Source: Pseudooceanicola nanhaiensis (lineage in GTDB: Bacteria > Pseudomonadota > Alphaproteobacteria > Rhodobacterales > Rhodobacteraceae). From it: a DNA stretch of 64,000 bases. This document shows positions 8,892-16,867 of the stretch, in pieces (positions within the stretch are counted from its first letter, which is position 1; the number at the start of each line of letters is the position of its first letter). Both the position numbers and the translations under genes were made by a program. The notes beneath the pieces are model-generated. The model was not told the DNA's origin. It searched no databases and worked only from the letters and a program-made list of their open reading frames with translations. The stretch lies in the NCBI RefSeq assembly GCF_020171315.1, contig NZ_JAIUZP010000004.1, forward strand, positions 533,102-597,101, read 5' to 3'.

Positions 8892-9926
8892 TCAGGATTT
8901 GGCGACAGGCATGACGCGGACCGAACGGCCGAGCGCCTGGCTGATCTTCTGCTGGATGCCGCCCAGCGTCTGCGCCGCCAGCTGGCAGCCCGAGCAGGCA
9001 CCGGTGAGGCTGACGAGGACGAGCGCGCCTTCCATGTCGACGAGTTCCACGTCCCCGCCATCGGCGCGGAAGGTGGGGCGCATCTCCTCGATCAGCCGGG
9101 CCACGAGGATCGCCTCCTTGGCCGGGGTGAGGGCTGACGCTGCGGCAGGCGCGGCAACCGGCGCTTCGGCGAGGGCCACGGCAGCGGGCGCGGGTGTCGG
9201 CATCGCGATCTGCACCGGGGCCGAGGGCTGCGCGGGCGGTTTCGGGGCGGGCGGCTGGTCGGGGATGACGAAGCCCTGCGCCTTCTTCCGCGCGGGTTTC
9301 GGGGCCGAGCCGAAGACATAGGCCTCGGCAGCGGCAATCGTGCCCTCGGCCACCATGGCCTTGTTCACATCGGCCAGCAGCTCCTCCAGCGGCTCGCGGC
9401 AGGAGTTACAGCCGCCGCCGGCCTTGGTGTAGAAGGTCACCATCTCCAGCGTGGTCAGCTTGTTGGTGCGGATCGCGCGTTCGATCATGCCGGCATCGAC
9501 GCCGAAGCACTTGCAGATCAGTGCGCCCTCCTCATGATCGTCCTCGTCCAGCGCCTCGCCGGTGTAGGCGGCGACGGCGGCGTGCAGCGCCTCCTGCCCC
9601 ATGACCGAGCAATGCATCTTCTCGGGCGGCAGCCCGTCGAGGAAATCCGCGATGTCCTGATTGGTCAGCTTGCGCGCCTCGCTGATCGTCTTGCCGATGA
9701 TCAACTCGGTCAGCGCCGAGGACGAGGCGATGGCAGAGCCGCATCCGAAGGTCTGGAACTTGGCCTCCTCGATGATGTCGGTTGCCGGGTTGACCTTCAG
9801 CATCAGCTTGAGCGCGTCGCCGCAGGACAGGCTGCCCACCTCGCCCACGGCGTTGGCGTCCACCAGCGCCCCGGCGTTGCGGGGGTTGAAGAAGTATTCT
9901 TTGACCTTGTCGCTGTAGTCCCACAT
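8892..9926 (-). CDS. nifU: Fe-S cluster scaffold protein NifU
   Basis: Scaffold on which clusters for nitrogenase are built, 344 residues. There are three domains. The IscU-like N-terminus has Cys in SLSCGD, FGCGSA and MHCSVMG. The central BFD-like [2Fe-2S] domain has CKCF and GGGCNSC (about 130-180). The C-terminal Nfu domain has GACSGCQLA near residue 316. A long Ala/Pro-rich linker (about 215-260) separates the last two domains and makes the protein longer than the usual 300-310 residues. It is the second gene after iscA in the unit driven by the sigma-54 promoter at 10324. Confidence 0.97.
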   Translation of the reverse strand: MWDYSDKVKEYFFNPRNAGALVDANAVGEVGSLSCGDALKLMLKVNPATDIIEEAKFQTFGCGSAIASSSALTELIIGKTISEARKLTNQDIADFLDGLPPEKMHCSVMGQEALHAAVAAYTGEALDEDDHEEGALICKCFGVDAGMIERAIRTNKLTTLEMVTFYTKAGGGCNSCREPLEELLADVNKAMVAEGTIAAAEAYVFGSAPKPARKKAQGFVIPDQPPAPKPPAQPSAPVQIAMPTPAPAAVALAEAPVAAPAAASALTPAKEAILVARLIEEMRPTFRADGGDVELVDMEGALVLVSLTGACSGCQLAAQTLGGIQQKISQALGRSVRVMPVAKS

Positions 9927-9939
9927 CTGGCCGTTCCTC

Positions 9940-10260
9940 TCAGCAGAAAGACTTGCCGCAGCCGCAGGAGCTTGAGGCGTTGGGGTTGTCGAAGACGAAG
10001 CCGGACCCGTCGAGATTGGTGACGAAGTCGATCCGCGTGCCGTTCAGCTGCGCCTGGCTCTCGGGATCGACCAGCAGGCGGATTTCGCCGGCCTCGATGA
10101 CGGCGTCGTCGGGCTGCGCTTCCAGTTCGAGCGCCATGCCGTATTTCATCCCGGCACAGCCGCCGGACTGCACCATGAGCCGCAGCCCGGCGACGGGCTG
10201 ACCTGCGCCCTCGATAGCGCTCTTGATGGCGGAGCGGGCGGGTTCGGTGACTTCGATCAT
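9940..10260 (-). CDS. IscA/HesB-type iron-sulfur assembly protein (nif copy)
   Basis: A-type Fe-S carrier of 106 residues that receives or delivers clusters or iron during assembly. The three conserved cysteines are visible in SGGCAGMKY and the C-terminal [10 protein letters not shown]. The ATG ending at 10260 starts the conserved [15 protein letters not shown] and has a ribosome-binding site upstream. It is the first gene of the nifU-S-V-cysE-W-mod unit and lies about 65 bases downstream of a -24/-12 promoter. Such copies are sometimes called iscN or nifIscA. Confidence 0.92.
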   Translation of the reverse strand: MIEVTEPARSAIKSAIEGAGQPVAGLRLMVQSGGCAGMKYGMALELEAQPDDAVIEAGEIRLLVDPESQAQLNGTRIDFVTNLDGSGFVFDNPNASSSCGCGKSFC

Positions 10261-10323
10261 CTTTCTCTCTCCTCTTCGTCTGGCCGGCCCGGGGGGATCC
10301 GGGGTGTCTCGAAACAGGGAACA

Positions 10324-10339
10324 GCAAGAAGCGTGCCAA
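10324..10339 (-). promoter_or_regulatory. Sigma-54 (-24/-12) promoter for iscA-nifU operon
   Basis: On the minus strand this reads TTGGCACGCTTCTTGC, matching the sigma-54 consensus TGGCACG-N4-TTGCW. It lies about 65 bases upstream of the iscA start and nearly duplicates the promoters in front of nifE, nifH and fdxC. Confidence 0.88.
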
Positions 10340-10399
10340 GCGATCTGGCCCCTCTTTTGCTGGGGTTTGTCGCAACTGTCGGATGCGACCACCCGACAA

Positions 10400-10415
10400 T
10401 GGGGGCTTTGCGACA
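10400..10415 (-). promoter_or_regulatory. Degenerate NifA upstream site for iscA-nifU operon
   Basis: Minus strand TGT-N10-CCA, one base off the NifA consensus TGT-N10-ACA, about 60 bases upstream of the -24 element. Several other TTGTCG/CGACAA half-sites lie within 10370-10415. It also falls just beyond the 3' end of the upstream TPR gene. Confidence 0.4.
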
Positions 10416-10446
10416 ACCGCCGGACCACCGGCCGATGTTTCGGGGA

Positions 10447-10926
10447 TTACGTGTCGGAGCCGCGTTCGACCTGCGCCAGCAGCCAAGCCCCGCCGAACCG
10501 GTCGGTGGGGTCGAGCGTGGCCGCCTTGGCCAGCAGTTCCAGCGCCGCGGCGCGGTCGCCGGTGCGCGCGGCGCAATAGCCCATGGCCACCAGTACCTGC
10601 AGGTAGAGACCCGGGGCATAGTCGTGGGCGGTGAAATCCGCATCCATCGGCCCGACCTCCTGCCAGTCCGGGCTGATGTTCAGCCGCCGCGCCACGTGGC
10701 CCAGCAGGACCTGCGCATGGATGCGGGCGGCGGTGTAATCGTGGGTGTAGTAGTAGAAGCGATAGGCCGCGAGGCGCACCTCCGCGTCATCGGGGGCGGC
10801 CTCCAGCGCGCGGGCGATCGCGGCCTCCCCTTCCTCGGGATGGCTGTGCGGGGCCTCTGCGCCGCTCAGAAGTTTGTGCAGGTCATTCCGGGGCAAAGCA
10901 ATCCGCGCGTTCTTCGCAGGCGTCAC
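10447..10926 (-). CDS. TPR-repeat protein of unknown role in the nif cluster
   Basis: 159-residue soluble, helix-rich protein. Residues about 32-62 and 115-150 look like tetratricopeptide repeats (EEGEAAIARALEAAPDDAEVR and GDRAAALELLAKAATLDPTDR), so it probably binds a partner protein. The start is uncertain: the listed GTG overlaps the end of nifQ by 44 bases, and no better ATG exists in frame nearby. It is the last gene of the nifE unit. I do not recognise a named nif protein. A chaperone-like role in assembly is only a guess from context. Confidence 0.6.
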   Translation of the reverse strand: MTPAKNARIALPRNDLHKLLSGAEAPHSHPEEGEAAIARALEAAPDDAEVRLAAYRFYYYTHDYTAARIHAQVLLGHVARRLNISPDWQEVGPMDADFTAHDYAPGLYLQVLVAMGYCAARTGDRAAALELLAKAATLDPTDRFGGAWLLAQVERGSDT

Positions 10927-11458
10927 AGCTGGGCGAGAGGCAGAGCGAAAACGCCGCCTCCGAGCAGATCTGGCGATAGAAGAACTTCTTCCAGCGCATG
11001 TTCAGCCGGTTGGCCGCATGGAGCCCCGGCAGGTGGCGGGCGATGAGCCCGGACAAGGTGGCGCGTGACGGCAGGCCGAGATCCTGCCAGAGGTGGTTCT
11101 GCTCCAGCGCGCGCCGCGCGAGGATGGCTGAGAACCAGCGGGCCTCGGGCGTGGTGCTGCCCGCCCGCCAGAGGATCAGCGTCGCGATGGCCTGCTGGTC
11201 GGCCGGCACCTCCGGGCCCGGCAGCGACAGGTCGGGCAACGCCGCGCCGGGCAGCCAGGCGTCGCGCAGCTGTGTCAGGGCTGCGCCCGAGAGGCCCAGC
11301 CTCTCGGTCAGGGGCCCTGCCCCGGCCTCGCGTTCGGCGAGGGCGTGATCCACGATGCAAGCCATGTCCGACACCGTCACCATCCGCGCGGCCAGCAGGT
11401 CGGCGGGGGGCGGGGTACCGGCGCAGGACCCGGGCACGGGATCAGTCCAGGGCTGCAT
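10883..11458 (-). CDS. nifQ: Molybdenum-trafficking protein NifQ
   Basis: 191-residue protein. NifQ is known to carry a Mo-Fe-S cluster and donate molybdenum for FeMo-cofactor assembly on NifEN. The C-terminal cysteine motif C-x4-C-x2-C-x5-C is seen in SLCLSPSCDACEERADC, next to the conserved RWKKFFYRQIC. The start overlaps the end of fdxB by 17 bases. It is encoded near the molybdate transporter genes of the same island. Confidence 0.9.
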   Translation of the reverse strand: MQPWTDPVPGSCAGTPPPADLLAARMVTVSDMACIVDHALAEREAGAGPLTERLGLSGAALTQLRDAWLPGAALPDLSLPGPEVPADQQAIATLILWRAGSTTPEARWFSAILARRALEQNHLWQDLGLPSRATLSGLIARHLPGLHAANRLNMRWKKFFYRQICSEAAFSLCLSPSCDACEERADCFAPE

Positions 11459-11747
11459 GGGTCTGGCAGTCCGACGGGCAGACCCGGGCGCAGGCCCCGC
11501 AGCCGATGCAATTCTCGGGCGCGATCATCGCCATGACCGATTTCACGATCTCGTCCTCGACGTCGTCGTATTCATCGGTGCCCGGGCGGACGATCTCTCC
11601 GTCCTCGGTCAGCCCGTGCAGGGTCATCACGTCGCGACCGCAGACCTTGAAGCAGCGGCCACAGCCGATGCATTTGCCGGGGTCGATGGCCATCAGGAAC
11701 TCGGGCACGTATTCCGCCCCGCCGCGGGTGTAGGCGACCACGGTCAT
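11442..11747 (-). CDS. fdxB: Nif-specific ferredoxin III (2[4Fe-4S]), FdxB
   Basis: 101-residue ferredoxin of the nif-specific type III family. Two cluster motifs are present: CIGCGRCFKVCGRD near residues 24-37 and CIGCGACARVCPSD near 78-91. They are separated by an insertion typical of this family. It probably carries electrons to nitrogenase or to cofactor assembly. It lies between the CCE_0567-like gene (3 bases upstream) and nifQ (overlapping). Confidence 0.92.
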   Translation of the reverse strand: MTVVAYTRGGAEYVPEFLMAIDPGKCIGCGRCFKVCGRDVMTLHGLTEDGEIVRPGTDEYDDVEDEIVKSVMAMIAPENCIGCGACARVCPSDCQTHAALD

Positions 11748-11750
11748 GGC

Positions 11751-11960
11751 TCAGGCCTCCTCGGCGGCCTTCTTCGCCGCCTTGAGCGCGCGCCGGGCGG
11801 CGGTCAGCTCCTTGAAGACAGCGAAGGTGGCCTCGGCGGTTTCGGGGATCTTCTCCCAGTCCACCGGCAGTTCCTCGGCGAGGTCGTGCAGGTTCATCTT
11901 GGCATCGGTGGCGCGCATCGACAGTTTCCTGACGCGGGTTTCCAGCTCTTCGAGGCTCAT
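11751..11960 (-). CDS. CCE_0567-family small helical protein (nif-associated)
   Basis: 69-residue, almost wholly helical protein. It starts MSLEELETRVRKLSMRATDAKMNLHDLAEELP and ends in an Ala/Lys-rich helix. The family is found in nif clusters between the NifX/DUF269 genes and fdxB; a cyanobacterial member (CCE_0567) was described as a helical metal-binding protein. Its role is not settled. Its start overlaps the stop of the 46-residue ORF upstream (ATGA). Confidence 0.85.
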   Translation of the reverse strand: MSLEELETRVRKLSMRATDAKMNLHDLAEELPVDWEKIPETAEATFAVFKELTAARRALKAAKKAAEEA

Positions 11961-12097
11961 GTCCGTGGTTCCTTTGCGGGTTTGGGGCTGCGCAGGTAGC
12001 GCGACAACGCGGTGCGCCCGCGCGAGGGCCGCAGCACCAGCGGCGGCAGCGCGGGGCGCGGCTTGCGCGGTTTCGGGAGGGGGGCGATCTGGATCAT
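11957..12097 (-). CDS. Hypothetical 46-residue basic, proline-rich protein
   Basis: Small ORF that fills the gap between the DUF269 gene (stop 8 bases upstream) and the CCE_0567-like gene, whose ATG overlaps its TGA. It starts MIQIAPLPKPRKPRPALPP and is rich in Lys, Arg and Pro with no cysteine or membrane segment. The coupled layout suggests it is translated. No family is recognised. It might instead only be a spacer that couples translation. Confidence 0.45.
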   Translation of the reverse strand: MIQIAPLPKPRKPRPALPPLVLRPSRGRTALSRYLRSPKPAKEPRT

Positions 12098-12104
12098 GGC
12101 CGCC

Positions 12105-12575
12105 TCAGGCCCGGGCCGCGTCGGGGTAGGCCTCGATCGTCTCGACCGCGGCCGCGACGACCTTGTCACCGCCCTCGGCCAGCTTTTCCCAGCTTTCGAA
12201 GCCGAAGCGGTGGATGTCGCGCAGGTGCTTGGACACGACGACCAGCTTGCCCGCGATCAGCACGATGCGGCCAAAGCCCTCGTGGCTCATCTTCTGCATC
12301 TGGCTGGCCATGCAGCCCGTGCGCTTTTCGATCAAGAGGCCCACGGCGTCATAGAACTTGCCAAGCCGCCACATCACGTCCGGGTCCGGATCGCCGATGA
12401 TCGGGATCTCGCGCCGCTCGTCCCGGGTCACGATGAACTCGGCCATCAGGTCGGCATCGGTCTTGTCGTCCCATTGGCCATAGCTGTCCTCGGCCCGGAT
12501 CACGGCGGCAAGCTGTTTCAGGAAATCGCTTTCCACCATGGTGCCGCCACGCGGCTCGATCACGTCGGTGGTCAT
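12105..12575 (-). CDS. NifX-associated protein (DUF269)
   Basis: 156-residue protein of the DUF269 family, which almost always follows nifX. Recognisable segments are FLKQLAAVIRAEDSYGQWD near the start, RLGKFYDAVGLLIEKRTG, and GRIVLIAGKLVVVSKHLRD. It is thought to act in FeMo-cofactor synthesis or nitrogenase maturation, but its reaction is unknown. I chose the ATG ending at 12575, which overlaps the nifX stop (TGATG) and has a GAGGAG ribosome-binding site about 10 bases upstream. A GTG at 12584 is the alternative. Confidence 0.9.
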   Translation of the reverse strand: MTTDVIEPRGGTMVESDFLKQLAAVIRAEDSYGQWDDKTDADLMAEFIVTRDERREIPIIGDPDPDVMWRLGKFYDAVGLLIEKRTGCMASQMQKMSHEGFGRIVLIAGKLVVVSKHLRDIHRFGFESWEKLAEGGDKVVAAAVETIEAYPDAARA

Positions 12576-13048
12576 CAGACCCACTCCTCTTCGTCCATGA
12601 AATCGGGTTTCTGCGCGGTGCCGAGGATCTTGCGCAGGAAGGGTGGCGGCGTGCCGTTCAGCATCACCTGCACCTGCTCGATCACGGCGGTGATCGGTTC
12701 GGGGTCCTTGCGCTTGATCGGGTGGATGCCCGCCTTGACGACCTTGGCCGCCGAGGGCCCGCCGATGGCGAGCGCAAAGAGCAACGCACAGCCGTCCAGC
12801 GCCTCGATCTTCGGCGTGATCTTGTCGTCCTGATCGTCGTGCTTGCCCTTCTGGGCAGTCACGTTGTCGAACTCATGCGCGGCGATGAACCGCGATCCGG
12901 TCTTCCAGACCTCGTAGATCGCGAACTTCTTGGCCGAGCCGAAGTGCGCGCCGAGGTATTCCATGTCGTTGGTGGCGATGGCAATGCGCAGGGGCGTTTC
13001 CTCCGGCGCAGGCCCGCCCCCGTCAATGACGCGTAGGCTGCGGGTCAT
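12575..13048 (-). CDS. nifX: FeMo-cofactor transfer protein NifX
   Basis: 157-residue protein of the dinitrogenase iron-molybdenum cofactor-binding fold. NifX holds NifB-co or VK-cluster intermediates on the way between NifB and NifEN. The conserved parts are RIAIATNDMEYLGAHFGSAKKFAIYEV and the C-terminal GIHPIKRKDPEPI. The start lies inside the end of nifN (26-base overlap). Confidence 0.93.
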   Translation of the reverse strand: MTRSLRVIDGGGPAPEETPLRIAIATNDMEYLGAHFGSAKKFAIYEVWKTGSRFIAAHEFDNVTAQKGKHDDQDDKITPKIEALDGCALLFALAIGGPSAAKVVKAGIHPIKRKDPEPITAVIEQVQVMLNGTPPPFLRKILGTAQKPDFMDEEEWV

Positions 13049-14408
13049 GGTCGAACTCCTCTGGGATGGGGGCGGCGCCGAAGTCCTGCGGCGTCGCGCG
13101 GTGGTGTTGGGCCTGCATCAGGTTGGCGAACTCGTAGAGAAACGCGCGCGACCCGCGGTATCCGGTGCGGCAGACATCCTGCGCACCGATACGGTCGAAG
13201 ATCGGGAAGCCCGCGCGCAGCAGCGGCAGATGCAGGCGATGCGCCGCATGGCGGCCGTGGCTGTGGGTGATCAGCAGCTGCGCCCCCGCCTCTGCCGCCT
13301 GCCGTTCGAAATCGCCGAGATCGCCGAGGATCACCTGCTCGCAGGGCATCCGGTCGATCAGGGGCGTGTGCGGCGTGGTGGTGACGGCGGTCACGATCTC
13401 GGCCCCCATGGAGGCCAATGCCGTGCCCAGCGCGAACATAAGGTCGGGATCGGCCGCGATGGCCACCTTGACCCCGCCGGTGTGGAAATGCGCGTCCAGC
13501 GCGGCATCCAGCAGCCGGGCCCGGTCGCGCTTGACCGAGGGCGGCGGGTCCTGCACGCCCGACAGCCCCATCAAGGTGCGCACCAGCGCGTCCACCGGCT
13601 TCAGCCCGGTGACGGACTGGAACACCCGGTAGGGCACGAGGGCGCGGTCCTCGATGATCTGCGCCGCGCCGCGCATCTGTTCGCCGATCGCCAGCGTGAA
13701 GGCCGAGCGGGCAGCATCGGGGATGCGCGCCACGGGCGTGCCGCCCTGGGAACAGCCCGACCAATCGTCCGAGACATGGCCATCCAGCGAGGTGGAAATA
13801 TCCGGCAGCACCAGCGGCTCCAACCCGAAGGCCCGGATCAGGCGCACCAGTTCCTCGATGTCGGCGGGCGTCAGGTGGCTGCCGCAGAGCAGGTTGACCT
13901 GCCGCAGGTCGCTGTCGCGTTCGGTCATCTCGGGCACCAGCGCGGTGACGATGGCCTCCACCGCCCGCGCCCAGCCGTCCTGCATCCCGCCGTCGAAATC
14001 GGGGGTGGAGGCATAGACGACCTGCGTATCGGCGAAATCGGCCCGGCGGCGCAGGATCAGCTTCAGCTCGCCCGGCACGTCCTCGCCCCGGGTTTCGGTC
14101 AGCGCGGTCGAGGCGATGCCGATGAAGTCCGGCGCGGCCTTCTTGCGCAGGTTCTCGATCGCCTCCTCGATCTGGTCGGCCCCGCCGAGGATGGTGGAGA
14201 CCTCGTTCATCGCGGTGGTCTGAAGCGGCACCGCCTCCTTGAAGTGGCGCACCAAGTGAACCATCGCGAAGGCGGTACAGCCCTGAGAGCCGTGGAACAG
14301 CGGAATGGCCCGCGCGATCCCGAGATAGACCAAAGCCGCGCCGAGCGGGGCGGAACTCTTCAGCGGGTTGGTCGAGAGCGCCCGCCTTGGATGGATCAGC
14401 TTGGCCAT
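13023..14408 (-). CDS. nifN: Nitrogenase cofactor scaffold subunit NifN
   Basis: 461-residue subunit that pairs with NifE to form the scaffold where NifB-co is matured into FeMo-cofactor. It is homologous to NifK. The N-terminal PLKSSAPLGAALVYLGIARAIPLFHGSQGCTAF carries the cysteine of a P-cluster-like site. The NifN start MAKLIHPRRALSTNPLK is typical. It follows the 65-residue ORF with 2 bases between stop and start, and overlaps nifX. Confidence 0.95.
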   Translation of the reverse strand: MAKLIHPRRALSTNPLKSSAPLGAALVYLGIARAIPLFHGSQGCTAFAMVHLVRHFKEAVPLQTTAMNEVSTILGGADQIEEAIENLRKKAAPDFIGIASTALTETRGEDVPGELKLILRRRADFADTQVVYASTPDFDGGMQDGWARAVEAIVTALVPEMTERDSDLRQVNLLCGSHLTPADIEELVRLIRAFGLEPLVLPDISTSLDGHVSDDWSGCSQGGTPVARIPDAARSAFTLAIGEQMRGAAQIIEDRALVPYRVFQSVTGLKPVDALVRTLMGLSGVQDPPPSVKRDRARLLDAALDAHFHTGGVKVAIAADPDLMFALGTALASMGAEIVTAVTTTPHTPLIDRMPCEQVILGDLGDFERQAAEAGAQLLITHSHGRHAAHRLHLPLLRAGFPIFDRIGAQDVCRTGYRGSRAFLYEFANLMQAQHHRATPQDFGAAPIPEEFDHDPQPTRH

Positions 14409-14410
14409 GA

Positions 14411-14608
14411 TCAGAGCCCCCGGACCCCGCCCGCCGCCAGCATCGGCGGCAGCGGCGCGACCAGCGACACGGGGCGCGCAAGCCCCGCAGTGCTGCGCAA
14501 CCGGCCGCGGCCAAGCGACGAGGAGAGCACCGCTTCGAGGTGCAGCGTGGCCAGCCGCGTGGCGGCGGGACAGATGGCGGCAGACAGGTGGGCAGCGTGG
14601 CAGGTCAT
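14411..14608 (-). CDS. Hypothetical 65-residue protein between nifE and nifN
   Basis: ORF that exactly fills the nifE-nifN gap. Its ATG starts 1 base after the nifE stop codon and its stop is 2 bases before the nifN start. It begins MTCHAAHLSAAICPAATRL, has two cysteines, and continues in an Ala/Leu-rich chain ending PPMLAAGGVRGL. nifE and nifN are usually adjacent, so a coupled small gene here is unusual. No family is recognised. The tight packing on both sides supports translation, but it could be a decayed nifE extension. Confidence 0.45.
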   Translation of the reverse strand: MTCHAAHLSAAICPAATRLATLHLEAVLSSSLGRGRLRSTAGLARPVSLVAPLPPMLAAGGVRGL

Positions 14609-14609
14609 C

Positions 14610-16271
14610 TCAGCAATCCTCGAAATCAGTGGTGGACGATGGCAGCGCGGAGAGCGCCGCGGGTGACAGGGTCGGTGACGTGGGAAAGGACGGGGTAACG
14701 GACGATGGCGGCGCCTCTGCCAGGGAGGCGGCCCCATTCGGCATGACAGTCGCGGCATGGGGCGGAAGGTCCCCCGCGGCTTCGCCGGGGGCGTATGTGA
14801 CGGGACGGGCCGTGGCGGCCGCAGGCACACCGGTGACCGGGCAGGCCCCGCGGTGCGCGGGCAGGATCGCGCCCTGCTCCAGCGGCGTGTCCCAAGGGGC
14901 GGGGCTGCGCAGTTCCTCCCACATCGGGTTGTTCACCGCCCGGTCGATGGCGCGCAGCAGGTCGACCATGCCCATGTAGCCTGCGTAGGGCTCGTGCTTT
15001 TCCTGGTTCACGTCGACCCAGGGCATCTTTGCCTTGAGCGCCACGAACTGGCTGCGCCCGCCGGACATGAGCAGATCGGCCCCGGCCTCCTTCAGCAGGC
15101 GGTACATGTCCTTGGGGGCCATGTTGTCGAACATGTGCTTGTCGTCGCCCATGATCTCGACCACGCGGCCCTTGTCCTCCTCGGTGGCCTTGCGGACCGA
15201 GGTGCCGATGACCTCCATACCCAGTTCCTGAAGGGCAGCGACGACGGACCAGCTCTTGTGCCCGCCGGTGTAGAGCAGCACGCGCCGCCCGGCGACGCGG
15301 GGGCGGAAGGGTTCCAGCTGCGCCCAGATGGCGGCCTCTTCCTCGGCGATCAGCGCCTCGCAGCGGTCCAGCAGCGCGGCATCGGCGCCGCGCTCGACCA
15401 GCATCCGACACATGGTCCGCAGCGCCTCGGAGGTGTCGGAGATGCCGTAGAAGGAGCCCTCGAAGTAGGGAATGCCATAACGCTCCTCCAGCTTGCGGGC
15501 GACGTTGATCAGCGCCTTGGAGCAGACCATCATCGTCACCTTGGCGCGGTGCATCATGGCGACCTGCTTGTAGCGCGCATCGGCCGCCAGCGATCCGAGG
15601 ATGCGGATGCCCAGCCGGTCGAGCAGCGGCTTCACCTGCCACAACTCGCCCGAGAGGTTGTAATCCCCCACGATGTTGATGTCGTAGGGCGTGGTCTCGG
15701 CAGGTTCGACCGTGCCGATCACGTGGTCCAGCATCGCCTCCCCCGCCAGCTTGTTGCCGAGGTTCTTGGAGCCCACGAAGCCGGGGGCGTTCACCGGGAT
15801 GCAGGGCGTGCCGAAGGTCTGGGTCGCCGCCTTGCAGACCGCGTGGATGTCGTCGCCGATCAGGGCAGGCACGCAGGTGGCATAGACGAAGACCGCGGGC
15901 GGCTGCTCGGCCTCGATCACCTCGCGCAGGGCGCGGTAGAGCTTGCGCTCGCCATGGCCCATGACGATGTCCAGCTCGGTCAGATCGGTGGTGAAGCCGG
16001 TGCGGTAGCGTTCCGAGCCCGAAGAGGCCGCGCCGCGGTTGTCCCAGCCGTTGCCCTCGCAGGCCAGCGGCGCATGGACGAGGTGCGCGACATCGACGAT
16101 GGGTTGCAGAGCGATCTTGGCCCCGTCGAAGGCACAGCCCCCGGCGGCGGCGCCGGGCGTCAGCGGCTTGGCACAGCCCTTCTTGCGCTGCCGCTCCTCC
16201 TTGTTGACGTTGTGATCGCAGCCCGGCTCGTCGAAGACATCGGCGATCTTGCTTTTCAATGCGTCGGACAT
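14610..16271 (-). CDS. nifE: Nitrogenase cofactor scaffold subunit NifE
   Basis: 553-residue NifD-like subunit of the NifEN scaffold. It starts MSDALKSKIADVFDEPGC. The cysteine-bearing sites are visible in KGCAKPLTPGAAAGGCAFDGAK and VYATCVPALIGDDIHAVCK. The usual NifE has about 450-475 residues and ends near the WEELRSPAPWD motif. Here about 80 extra Ala/Pro/Ser/Thr-rich residues follow. It is the first gene of the second nif unit, with a sigma-54 promoter about 30 bases upstream of its start and a NifA site further upstream. Confidence 0.95.
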   Translation of the reverse strand: MSDALKSKIADVFDEPGCDHNVNKEERQRKKGCAKPLTPGAAAGGCAFDGAKIALQPIVDVAHLVHAPLACEGNGWDNRGAASSGSERYRTGFTTDLTELDIVMGHGERKLYRALREVIEAEQPPAVFVYATCVPALIGDDIHAVCKAATQTFGTPCIPVNAPGFVGSKNLGNKLAGEAMLDHVIGTVEPAETTPYDINIVGDYNLSGELWQVKPLLDRLGIRILGSLAADARYKQVAMMHRAKVTMMVCSKALINVARKLEERYGIPYFEGSFYGISDTSEALRTMCRMLVERGADAALLDRCEALIAEEEAAIWAQLEPFRPRVAGRRVLLYTGGHKSWSVVAALQELGMEVIGTSVRKATEEDKGRVVEIMGDDKHMFDNMAPKDMYRLLKEAGADLLMSGGRSQFVALKAKMPWVDVNQEKHEPYAGYMGMVDLLRAIDRAVNNPMWEELRSPAPWDTPLEQGAILPAHRGACPVTGVPAAATARPVTYAPGEAAGDLPPHAATVMPNGAASLAEAPPSSVTPSFPTSPTLSPAALSALPSSTTDFEDC

Positions 16272-16302
16272 CGGGCGCTCCCTGTTGCTCGTTTGTGGAA
16301 CA

Positions 16303-16318
16303 GCAAGGAGCGTGCCAA
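16303..16318 (-). promoter_or_regulatory. Sigma-54 (-24/-12) promoter for nifE operon
   Basis: Minus strand TTGGCACGCTCCTTGC, a consensus -24/-12 element, about 32 bases before the nifE start. It nearly duplicates the iscA, nifH and fdxC promoters. Confidence 0.92.
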
Positions 16319-16419
16319 GCCTGGAACCTGCAGGAATTGCGCCACACCCGCCGTGCCAAGCGGTTGAGAAGCGGTGAACTTTGCCCCCTGCCCTGTTCAA
16401 CACCGACGAAAGCGCAAAT

Positions 16420-16435
16420 TGTCGGGGAACAGACA
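16420..16435. promoter_or_regulatory. NifA upstream activator site (exact TGT-N10-ACA)
   Basis: Exact TGT-N10-ACA match, palindromic in its outer bases, about 103 bases upstream of the nifE -24 element. It also sits 27 bases before the start of the plus-strand gene at 16462, so NifA bound here could affect both directions. Confidence 0.8.
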
Positions 16436-16461
16436 AAGCCTGTGCGGCTTGATCCCCCGTC

Positions 16462-16809
16462 ATGACAGAAAGGACGAAGCCCTTGGTTCTACAGATGATG
16501 CAGGCCGTGCAGGACTGGCAGACCCTCACGCTCAGTTCTGTCCGCGTGGCCTGCGACGCCGGGACGGTGATCCACATGCGCCTGATGCAGATCGCGCTCG
16601 GCCAAATGGAGGCCGAGGAAGCCACGCGCATGGTGCTGGAAAAACCCGCCACCTTCGCCCGGTCGGCCGAGATGTCGGCCCGGGCCCTTGCGGCCAACCG
16701 GGGCGTGGCGGCGGCGGCCATCGCGGGGATGAAGCCGATCGAACGGACCACCCGTTCCAACGCGCGGCGGCTGACCGGGGCCACGCCGCAACCCGCCCGC
16801 CGGCGCTGA
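16462..16809 (+). CDS. Small helical phasin-like protein, opposite strand between nifK and nifE
   Basis: 115-residue, mostly helical, Ala/Met-rich protein on the strand opposite to all nif genes around it. The C-terminal layout (EKPATFARSAEMSARALAANRG, then KPIERTTRSNARRL) resembles a family of short proteins common in Rhodobacterales that databases often call antifreeze protein without functional support. They look like phasins or other amphipathic-helix proteins. It begins 27 bases after the nifE NifA site and converges with the nifK end. No cysteine cluster or signal peptide. Function unknown. Confidence 0.6.
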   Translation: MTERTKPLVLQMMQAVQDWQTLTLSSVRVACDAGTVIHMRLMQIALGQMEAEEATRMVLEKPATFARSAEMSARALAANRGVAAAAIAGMKPIERTTRSNARRLTGATPQPARRR

Positions 16810-16822
16810 AGCCAAAGGAAAA

Positions 16823-16846
16823 CCGGCACCCCCGCGGGGATGCCGG
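16823..16846 (-). terminator. Terminator after nifK
   Basis: GC-rich hairpin, 10-bp stem CCGGCATCCC/GGGGTGCCGG with one wobble, followed on the minus strand by TTTTCCTTT. It lies 22 bases after the nifK stop and so closes the nifHDK unit. It also lies just past the end of the convergent plus-strand gene. Confidence 0.75.
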
Positions 16847-16867
16847 CCAGCGTGCGACCCTGCGCGC

